DNA from: Lathyrus oleraceus
Lineage: Eukaryota > Streptophyta > Magnoliopsida > Fabales > Fabaceae
DNA: 64,000 bases
Direction: 5' to 3'
Assembly: GCF_024323335.1 (NCBI RefSeq)
Contig: NC_066579.1
Span: 241,527,652-241,591,651, forward strand
The position numbers were made by a program, and so were the translations under genes. Under the pieces are notes generated by a model. That model was not told the origin of the DNA. It did not search any database and worked only from the letters and a program-made list of their open reading frames with translations. Shown piece after piece: positions 1 through 8,668 of this stretch (the first letter of the stretch is position 1; each line of letters begins with the position of its first letter).

Positions 1-637
1 GGGAACTGGTGAAGCGTTACCTATGGTGATGGTAACGATCAGGAGCGAGATGAACCAGAGTGTTCATGAATGGTACCACATGCATAATGCGTCATTTATG
101 GAGTAACTTTGCTTACATAATCGCATATATAGTTTATTGTTCATGATGTTGATTGATTGGTTGAGAATATTTACATGTTGTCATGATTGGGTGTGAGAAT
201 ATGTTGTTGATGGTTGTGTAATGAATTTGTGCTTGTCGTGTATTCACTACCTTACCATTCTTTACATTGTTTATATTGGTTTATTGTTTCTCACCCCTTT
301 TGCTTTCATACTTTCCACCATGGACATCTTACAGATACTCAGGAGAAGAGTTTGTTATTTTAAGGGGAAGTTAGTTCCTGGAGTTACTTCGTTTAGTTTC
401 ATCGTTGTTTAGAAGTCTTGCTTTGATCCTGTAACATCGGGGTTGGGAATGTTTGTTTACTTATTATGTTTTTTTGGAGCTTAATTGCTTTATTAGGTTA
501 ATGTTGAAGTTATTGAGAGTTGCACATGATAACTTAATACTTTGATAGAAGTTATGTAATTTTGAAGTTGAGAATAAATGTCTAAGTTATGTTATTTTAT
601 TTAATTGAAATAAGACCGATATCACTGTAATGATATC
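1..637. other. Non-coding AT-rich stretch, probably transposon-derived
   Basis: I see no open frame longer than about 63 codons and no similarity I can name with confidence. The T-rich stretch around 240-470 (short Met-containing frame, CCACCATGG-like context near 318) resembles the untranslated ends of legume LTR retrotransposons. This is an impression, not a demonstrated homology. It abuts the minus-strand coding fragment that starts at 638. Confidence 0.3.
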
Positions 638-1153
638 CTAAGTGAAGGAGGGCTTGCGATGATAGGTTTCTGGGAGAATGATCCCATAAATCTCCTCAAG
701 ATCCTTATAAGAAGAGGCAACTTTTAGGGAGTCAATCAGACGACCCTGATGAAACAATTCAGACAGTAGTCTAGCATAGGGTACATTCTTATTTTTATGC
801 TTCTTACTATCCTTGATAGCCTCACAAAGATGATGGAAGATGTAACCAGGGAGATTGATGTTCTCTTTATTGACCAAATACCATATGAAATGTCTATGAT
901 CCCAAGAGATTTGGTCAGTTCTACCTTCTGTATAGATCAGACATCCAATATGGATCTTGAATAGAAGCTTGTAAGTAGTCTTCATATTCATCATCTTTCC
1001 AAAGTATGAAGAGGTTGATGTATGTTATGATAACTCAAACAACCTTGACTTGATAACATCAACTTCTTGGCTGCTTTCCTTGGTGCTCAGATTGAATCTT
1101 CCAATATTTGACACACCAAGAATCTTGGAAATAATCTTCTATGTTATGGTGAT
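638..1153 (-). pseudogene. Fragment of a plant mobile-element ORF (putative plant transposon protein type)
   Basis: The uninterrupted part is 118 codons (994 to 638). It has a pattern I associate with a legume mobile-element-linked protein family (putative plant transposon protein, PF20167-like): a DQISWDHRHFIWYLV segment, then LPGYIFHHLCEAI, then VPYARLLSELFHQGRL. The same frame can be followed upstream towards 1150, with one stop near 1029 in a context otherwise similar to coding sequence. At 1154 it is cut by the start of an LTR (element F). The family assignment is from memory of motif wording. The molecular role is unknown, and it could equally be the extra ORF of a retrotransposon. Confidence 0.45.
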
Positions 1154-2890
1154 TGTCATACCCCAAAATTTTCCATCCATTTTTCACTTTCATCTAACAT
1201 TTGGTATATGGTTCATCTGCATATTCATTAGCATTATAACACATTCATTTTACCATTGCATTTTTTTTAAAGTGAACATCATGGATTCAAAGGATTTTTG
1301 ATGTTTATGATCAACATGGAGATAAGGTTTCTTTGAGATCCAAACCTAGGGCATCCTATGATACATTGACTAGTAATGACAATTCAAAGCCATGAAACCC
1401 TAATTCTTGATCGTTGTCACCTATGGATCATATGGGTTACATCTTGGTATTTGATTTAATCAGGGATTGCAAGTACCATAATGGTCAACAATGGAAGGTT
1501 GTATTTTATTGATTAATCTCTTTATGGGCCCTTTTCAATCCACTAGTCCTTTAGTTGTTTGGTTTGGATTCAAGGCAAGGCATTATGGTTCATACATGAT
1601 TCAAGATCAAGCTTCATTCAGATTTCAAAAGATTCATTCAAGAGGACAATGCAAGTTCAAATATTCAAAAGTGGACTTTAGGGAGAAACCATATTTCTTA
1701 AGATTCAAGGCATACATATTCATTTCAAAAGGAAATTTTCATTACCAAAAACATTCAAATCATATCAAAAATCCAGTTACAAGATTACATCTTTGACTAA
1801 AGTCAACTGACCTAATTCTAATCCTAAAACCCCAATTCTACTTTTCTTAGCTTGCCAAAACCTTCATGAGCCATATGACTCGATGCCAACCTTGATCATC
1901 AATGCTAAGCTACAACCCTACTACTTGTATATATCAATCCAAAACCTACATCATCAAGTTGTACAAGCATCCATACATAATATCATAATAACCATGTTAA
2001 ACTCTCATTACCATTTCAATGTCATGCCTATATCGTGATGCAAACATGTCGATCATGAAATCCCCAATAAAACACATATCTAAGGAAAATTAGTCAACTG
2101 AACATCAACATATATGCTACATTTCAAGACAAAATGACATGAACCAAAGAGCTACGTCATGTACAGTCCAAACCAGTTGCAATTCATCATGAATAAACCC
2201 ATACGTCCATACAAAAAACAACTTATATGTCAACAAATTAAGCATACATGAACATGAGGCAACATACAAAAATGCATCAAGTCAAATGCCATATTCAATA
2301 CACCAAACATGAAAAAGCTCATAACAGTAACATCCATACACTATGGCATCATGTTATAGGTTCAAAGTATCACCCATACACTTACACATGCAAAGCCTCA
2401 AACCTTAGTCGCATGCAAGTTTGTGTAAACCACCATGTTAGTCCAAAAAAAACTGCAAGCTCATGGTTGCAACATGCAACGGGTACACCAACGACATGGA
2501 ACAATGCCAAGACCTACTAACACAGTTTAGTTCAACATTAACTTACACAACTAATAACCTACCAATCATCCCATAACTCTAACAAATCAGTATAACACAA
2601 ACTTATCCTAACAGTCAGCTTTTTGCTAACATTTAACTAACTACTATCCTCTTCAATTAACATTTCTAACTAGCTAGTTCAGTAGTCCAAACAAGTGCTA
2701 ACTAACCTAATTGCAACTGACATAACTAACTCAATAATTCCCAAACTCTAACAGTTCAGTTTCAAGCTAACACACCAACCTTCCCTTCCATAGAAAATTT
2801 AGAATTAGTTCATACATATCAACATTCAATCCTAAAATGCTAACAATTAAAACTTTAAAATCCTAACAATCCAAATAAGCATCTCCATGG
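1154..2890 (+). mobile_element. Element F: LTR, first part (interrupted by element A)
   Basis: An LTR-like start TGTCATACCCCAAAATTTTC lies at 1154. It matches the consensus start of the Ogre/Tat LTRs seen in A and B on the other strand (TGTCATACCCCAAAA). The following 1.7 kb is AT-rich and non-coding, with many short CTAAC/AACTAA stretches. The sequence breaks at 2890 where element A inserted and resumes at 14589. No partner LTR is in the window, so plus orientation rests on the TGTCATACCCC end only. Confidence 0.55.
2886..2890. repeat. Target site duplication of element A (left copy)
   Basis: CATGG directly precedes the LTR start TGTCATACGG at 2891 and is repeated exactly at 14584-14588 after the other LTR. 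A perfect 5-bp duplication is the expected footprint of a Ty3/gypsy integrase. Confidence 0.9.
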
Positions 2891-4891
2891 TGTCATACGG
2901 TGAACTGGACTTTTTGTGTTTTTTATCGCAATGTCGCGGTTAGCAAGAGTCGCCACCGACTTTTCTTTTATCCAATAAGGAAAGGTGGAAAAGAACAGGA
3001 AAGACCTTAATTTAGATTTTGGGTTCGGGAGGTACATTATACAAAGGGAAGGTGTTAGCACCCTTTGTATCCATGGTTATCCATGGGCTCTTAATTGCTC
3101 GATCACTTATATTATTTTTGTATAAAAAAGTGTTTGTGAATTGTTTGGAAAATTGTTTTGAAAAGAGAATTTAACTTTGTAATGATTCTTGTATGAATGT
3201 ATACAAAGTGGTTATCCCGTTTTAGTTTTGAAAATTATTTAGAAAAATATAACTCGGTAATGATTCTAGTATGAATGTATACCAAGTGGTGATTTTCTAA
3301 AGGCATTTTGAAAGGTGTGAGGTGCAAAAAAAATGTTTTAAGTTGTGAGCCAGCAATTAAGAGTTATACCGACCCAAGGTCTTTACGGGCATTTCCTATC
3401 CTTATGAGGGTAAAACTGTCCTTATTATTGAGAAATAAGTAGTTTTATCCTTTGGATGTAAAAGGGTCATCGTAGGGTCATCGATTGGTCATTGAAGGCA
3501 ACAGTTATGAGGATACCTTAGCATTCGAAGGGACTATCATCATTTAACCGTAGGCAACATCGGAGGGTCATCGAGGGACAAAGTTGTATATTCGAAGGCA
3601 ACATCCGAGGGACTATAATTTATTTTATGATGATTTAACCGAAGGGTCTTTGCTAAGGGTATCCCCACGTTCGCGGGACATGACCGTAATATCGTAATCG
3701 TAAGGCAACAAAGAGAGGTCCAAGATCACTTATTCAAAGGCAAAGTTTTACAATTAATTATATAATTAGGATGAAACTCCACATTAAAATTATTAAAAAT
3801 AATATATTAAAAAATTAATACATTAGAAATTAATACATTAAAAAATTAATTTAGGGTGAAACTCCACAAGGGTATCCCACAAATAAAGTGGAATACCTAG
3901 CCAATAACCTTTTCCTGGGATATGTGAACCTTTACGAAACTAAAAAAAAAGAAACATGTCAAAACACCAAATCAGGGTGCAATCGAAGATTACACCGGAG
4001 AAATATCACAACAATAAATAGGATAGGATAAATAATGCATGGCTATGATAAAAACATAAAAAAAAAACAGACTAGAAGAATCAGGTACTGTCTCGTTCGC
4101 CTCTGCCTCGCCTAGCGAAGGCCACGGATTTTGAATTTGAAAACAGCCCCATGTTAGGAACTTTGAATTTTATGGCATTTTATCACAGGAATAACATGGT
4201 CAAACATTCAGGGTATTCAGGCATATTTAAATTCCCATACGAAAGCAAATTATATATCAACATTTAATCATGATGCATTATATATGTAGATATGGCCAAT
4301 TGAAAGTATAAACAATAGAGATACGCAAACCTGTTTGCCAATTCAAGGTTGAAGGGATTGACCACTTGTAGTATCGGAATAAGTTAGGCAGCGGGAATTG
4401 GACGGCGATGGCTTCGGTGCAGATGGGCTGCCTTCAGGGTTTCTTTACTCTGAATTCTCCGGGTAGGCAGGGTTCCTATGCCAAAGTTTCTATCCGTCCT
4501 TCTCTGTTCTCTCTCTTTCTTTTTCCTCAAGGTTTTGTTCCAAGGAAACCTCAGAGTGTTTTGCTTCTCTTCCTTCTTTCTCCAGTAAATCTCCCAGTGT
4601 AAACTCCCAGTCTCACTCCCCTACTGAAACTTCAGTATTTATAGACTAATTTCGTGGGTAATGGGCTTGGAATGATGGAGACCCAAGTCCAAAATAATTT
4701 GTTATATTTTATTTATTTATTTATTTTAATTATTTAATTAATTAATTAATTAATTAATTAATTAATTAATTAATTAATTAATTAATTAATTAATTAATTA
4801 ATTAATTAATTAATTAATTAATTAATTAATTAATTAATTAATTAAATTATTTTTCTTTTTTTTTTTTTTTTTTTTTCGTTTTTTTTTTTTC

Positions 4892-4929
<38 letters not shown>

Positions 4930-4961
4930 GAAAAATGATGGGTAATTTTTGGGGTATGACA
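2891..4961 (-). repeat. Element A 3' LTR
   Basis: The 2071-bp LTR (on the minus strand it begins TGTCATACCCC and ends CCGTATGACA). It matches 12635-14583 throughout, but is longer because the TTAA tract and poly-T tract (about 4731-4927) are expanded here. It contains a TATA box on the minus strand near 4636-4645, a polyadenylation region that cannot be fixed by eye, and a PBS-like relic at 2942-2955 in U5. Confidence 0.92.
4731..4927. repeat. Expanded (TTAA)n microsatellite followed by poly-T in A 3' LTR
   Basis: About 28 uninterrupted TTAA units (4731-4845) are followed by an almost pure T tract with two CG interruptions. In the 5' LTR of the same element the equivalent tract (about 14478-14548) is far shorter. 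LTRs are identical at insertion, so this difference arose afterwards or is an assembly artefact of a low-complexity run. Confidence 0.85.
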
Positions 4962-4976
4962 GCTGCCCCTGTTCAA
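4962..4976 (-). other. Polypurine tract-like site of element A
   Basis: On the minus strand the bases next to the 3' LTR read AACAGGGGCAGC, immediately before TGTCATACCCC. The same GGGGCAGC sits at the equivalent place in B (37338) and on the plus strand in C (54895-54902). The position and purine bias fit the primer for plus-strand DNA synthesis. Confidence 0.7.
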
Positions 4977-5189
4977 TATTCTTGAACCGAGAGAGTTAGG
5001 ATGGCGTGTATGCCATTCGTGGTCTGGAGGTGGAAGATTATTGAACACTAGAATGCCCCAAAAATTTGCACTTGAGAATCGACAGTTGGTCTTGATGGAG
5101 ATGGGCTTAAAGATGCCATCCGGGAGGTTTGATGACGAAAGCTTCAGATCGCGCCGTATATTAGGCCAATTTGAAGACATGGGTGCCAC

Positions 5190-5850
5190 ACTGGGTCGTA
5201 CGTTAGACCGTATAATGAGTCATCCATTAGGCTGCCGACTTCGCTGGGGAGTCGGAGTGTGTCATATGCTGTTGGGGATAAAGGATCAGAATGGACCATA
5301 CGCTAGATCGTACCTGAGTTGCAGAATGAGCCGTACGTTAGGCTGAATCTGATGACGAAAGGGGTAGTCGTACGTTAGACTACACTTCAGAAATGTACCG
5401 TATGTTAGGTAGCATCTGAGGGGATGGACATCCGAACGGGTCGTACGTTAGACCGTCGCCGAATGAGTCGTCTGTTAGGCCGCATCTGATGATGAAAGCG
5501 GTAGTCATACGCCAGACTACACTTCAGAAATGTACCGTACGTTAGGTAGCATCTGAGGGTTGTAAGATCCAAACGGGTCGTACGTTAGACCGCGTTGGGG
5601 TTGTTGAAGTTCAGAATGGATCGTACGTTAGATCGTATCCGAGTTGTAGAATGAGCCGTCCGTTAGGCTGCATCTGAAAAAGAAAGTAGTCGTACGCTAG
5701 ACTACACCCCTGAATGTACCGTACGCTAGGCAGCATCTGAGGATTTGAAGGTCCAAATGGGTCGTACGTTAGACCGCATTGGAGTTGCTGAAGAAGTCAT
5801 ATGTTGGGCTGAATCAGAATGAACCGTACGTTAGGCTGTATCTGATAACC
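5190..5850 (-). repeat. Element A 3' UTR tandem array with core GTACG[C/T]TA and complementary arms
   Basis: About seventeen units, spaced roughly 25-60 bp, each hold a near-constant 8-nt core GTACG[T/C]TA flanked by arms that are complementary to each other but differ from unit to unit. Examples: GGTC/GACC at 5194-5209, AGCC/GGCT at 5329-5344, GTAGTC/GACTAC at 5364-5383, TACC/GGTA at 5396-5411, GATC/GATC at 5619-5634. It lies in the hypervariable 3' UTR position where legume Ogre-type elements are known to carry tandem repeats. The hairpin reading is my inference from the sequence. Confidence 0.8.
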
Positions 5851-6185
5851 TGTATATGTTGTACTTGCAATAAATGTCTGGGATGGGCTTAGAGATGCCA
5901 TCGTTAGGAGGATATCGAAGTGTTGTCAGAATGAATGTTCCCATGAACTGTATTTGAAATATGTATCTGAATCTTGAATGTGATTGATAAAGGTGTCTGT
6001 CTGAATGAACCTTCTACTTTGACTATATCAGGAGGATAATTAACCTGCAAAGAAAAAGTTAGCTTCATGCTATGTCATGATGCATGAGATGTTTCGTGTT
6101 ATGCTAAAATAAATGCGAATGTTGTATGCATGCGTATGTTGTGAAATGATGTAATGAATGAGTTATGCGTATGAGAAGTTCTGCT

Positions 6186-6203
6186 TGGGGACTCTACTGG
6201 GGA
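6186..6203 (-). promoter_or_regulatory. tRNA-Arg-like segment complementary to the element's own PBS
   Basis: The plus-strand bases here match the plus-sense PBS motif TGGCGACTCTGCTGGGGA at 16 of 18 positions. Because the element is on the minus strand, its RNA would carry a tRNA-3'-end-like sequence able to pair with its own PBS. A second, weaker copy is at 6345-6361. The segment overlaps a TGGGGA...TCCCCA hairpin (6198-6216). Function is inferred only. Confidence 0.5.
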
Positions 6204-6886
6204 AAATAAATCCCCATCTACTGATTGGAGATATTTGTAACGATGACCCTTTCTCGGCAGGGGGTTCTTGATTCTGTCTGATGGTAGAAATATTCCACAG
6301 ATCTTGGCTGAGGATGGATGAGATGATCAATCTGTCTGATGATGCCGACCTCTGTTGGGGAGTAACTGGCTGTGCCGGGGAATACTGCTAATTTCTTCTG
6401 AGGAATAACAAACTTGCTGGGGGAATAGAATTGGTAGCGGATTCATTGGAAGCATGGTTAGACCTTCTCCTCGATCCTGAAGTCGGGTAGTAATTGCTAT
6501 TGCTATTCTACGCATATATTTTGGTAAACATTTATCATATTCAAATGCACATATTAATTCAAATTAAATCAATGGACATTTACGCAACCAAAACAGGAAA
6601 GTAAAAACAAAAGCATCTTTTTTTTGAAAGAGGGTTGTATTGATTTTGAAAGGAGGCCTATAAACAGGCAATTTGTGTACAAGGAGACAGAAATCCTAGT
6701 AAGAGGAAATTGTCGAAAACAAAGAGAAAGCTATGTGGAAGAAGTCCTATTGATTTTAAGCCTACTACTGTCATTATGTCTTCGAGCATCTCATCCCTTG
6801 CTGTCGGATAGAAGTGATTGGCTTGGTCAGTCCCTCGAACTTGGATGAAAGTTGACTGAGAACGGGACATAGTCATACGCTTTAAT
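6204..6886. other. Element A 3' UTR, non-repetitive part
   Basis: This non-coding stretch between the tRNA-like segment and the hairpin array has scattered GGGGAATA-type repeats up to about 6430. Its closest match in the window is 38610-39250 of element B. The open frames here are short and on both strands and are not supported as genes. Confidence 0.6.
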
Positions 6887-7082
6887 CCCTAATTTTTGCC
6901 TGGACCGCCTTTTCAGGTTTTCAGTCCACCAGGATACCCTTTTTTGCCCAAGCCGCCTTTTCAGGTTTTCGACTTGCCGGGTGTACATTTTTTTTTATAT
7001 ATCCCTAATTTTTGCCCGAACCCTTTTGGTTCGCCGGGATGCCCTTACTTTTGCCTAGATACGTCGATCTAGCGGGTCTCTT
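6887..7082 (-). repeat. Four-unit hairpin array immediately downstream of pol (element A)
   Basis: Each unit is introduced on the plus strand by CC[C/T]TAATTTTTGCC or a variant and then holds paired arms: GGACCG/CAGTCC (6902-6927), CAAGCCG/CGACTTG (6949-6976), CGAACC/GGTTCG (7017-7033) and CTAGAT/ATCTAG (7055-7072). The first two contain an inner CCTTTTCAGG-type short stem. Where arms are not perfectly complementary in DNA, the sense (minus-strand) RNA has a G-U pair. B and D have the same array with matched arm changes. Confidence 0.8.
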
Positions 7083-8424
7083 TTATGCGTAGTATTTTTT
7101 AACTATGTCCGCGTTCACGGGATGTGGGAAGTCTTCACCATCCATAGTAGCGAGTATCATGGCTCCACCAGAGAATACCTTCTTAACCACAAATGGCCCT
7201 TCGTATGTGGGAGTCCATTTGCCTCTGGGATCACCTTGTGGTAGAATGATACGCTTGATCACCAAGTCGCCAAGTTGGTACACCTGTCTCTTAACTCTTT
7301 TGTTAAATGCCTGGGTCATGCATTTCTGATATATCTGCCCATGACAAACAGCCGCAAGTCTCTTCTCATCAATCAGATTTATCTGATCGAGTCGAGTCTG
7401 AATCCATTCATCTTCATCTAAGCCCGCCTCTTTCATGATTCTTAGAGAGGGAATCTGAACTTCCACTAGTAAGATGGCTTCCATTCCATAGACTAAAGAG
7501 AACGGAGTTGCCCCTGTCGTAGTGCGCACTGAAGTGCGATAACCGTAAAGAGTAAAGGGTAACATCTCATGCCAGTCTTTGTATGTTACTGTCATTTCTT
7601 GCATGACCTTCTTGATATTGTTAGCAGTCCCCACGGCGCCGTTCATCTTTGGCCGGTACGGAGAAGAGTTATGGTGTTTTATTTTGAACTGCGTGCAGAG
7701 TTCAGTAATCATCTTGTTGTTCAAATTAGTACCATTGTCAGTGATAACTCTTTCAGGAGACAGCAGGTTTCTCAAATAGGTATTTGATAGAATCCATCTT
7801 AGAAGTCAATAAGGTGGTATGATTCAACATATACTGTCTTAGTCGGCGAGCAGCCCAGGCCAAAGCACAGCAAGCTTTCTCGGGCTGTGAGTATCTTGTT
7901 TCACAGTCGGTACCTTTTGCTAAGGCAGTATATGGCATGCTCTTTTCGACCAGACTCGTCATGTTTCCCCAACACACCTCATTGAATTTTCTAACACGGT
8001 CAAATACGTAATTAAAGGTCTTCCTTCAACTGGTGGCATCGGAACTGGAGGTTCTTGGCGATATTTCCTGATTTTGTCATAAGCTTCTTGGCATTCATCA
8101 TTCCATACCATCTCTTGATTTTGTCTCAGTAATTTGAAGATGGGTTTGCAGGTAGCAGTCAAGTGTGGAATGAATCGGGCGATGTAATTCGAGTGCCCCA
8201 AGAAACCTCTGACTTCTTTCTTGTTTATTTCAGTACCCAGATTTACAATTTCAATTGATTCCTCATGCGGCTGTATAGTCTTTTCTTCTTGCAGTAGTCG
8301 GGCAAGTTCTCCAGGGACTTCACAATCTTCCTCGCTTCCATCCTCGGCTTGGTAGATCGGATTTTCAAAGTCATAATGAACAGTAGCAGAGTCATTACCA
8401 ACAGGATCCAGAGTGGATATGGAT
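7083..8424 (-). pseudogene. pol: Element A pol remnant: RT C-terminal part fused by deletions to integrase
   Basis: The sense direction starts with the PR-RT linker ending in NLGTEINKKE. It then jumps at a 7-bp microhomology (TGACTTC, 8210-8216) to the RT connection region (VRGFLGHSNYIARF), so the YVDD catalytic block present in B is absent. Another jump near 7760 joins the RT thumb (IKYLFEKPA) to mid-integrase (ERVITDNG), removing RNase H, the HHCC zinc finger and the first catalytic Asp. In the remaining integrase the second Asp (7737-7739) is present, but the catalytic Glu codon is Gly (NGAVGTAN versus NGVVEAAN in B). A frameshift lies near 7960-7975. The product cannot be an active polymerase or integrase. 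The frame ends in KKYYA at 7083. Confidence 0.88.
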
Positions 8425-8668
8425 CGGCAAATTGTTACGTGAGTGTGTGCAAGAAACATAGCTTGTTTGAAAAATGACAGGAAAGATAAAGAGCGCAATA
8501 TTTGAATGCAAAAAGTCCATTGATCTATTGAATATGAATATGCTTATGAAAATGACAAACCCCTAACAAATTAGCCATTGTGCCTCGGGCATAGACGCAA
8601 TGCTTTAAGAAGTTTGATTGTAAAAGAAAATTAAAATTTGCAATTCTAGAATAAACAATAACAATTAC
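8425..8668 (-). other. Predicted intron between protease and RT (element A), acceptor damaged
   Basis: By alignment with B, the donor GTAATT begins at 8668, overlapping the gag-protease stop codon, and the acceptor should end at 8425. In A the acceptor reads TTGCCG where B has TTGCAG. Ogre elements are known for an intron at this place. The A copy would probably not splice normally. Confidence 0.55.

Noticed and set aside
5041..5346. Overlapping frames on both strands at the start of A's 3' UTR
   Set aside because: They run into the tandem hairpin array and have no counterpart length in B; treated as chance.
5190..5850. CRISPR-like regularly spaced repeats
   Set aside because: The short constant core with variable flanks is spaced irregularly and sits in a plant retrotransposon 3' UTR; flanks are mutually complementary rather than unique spacers.
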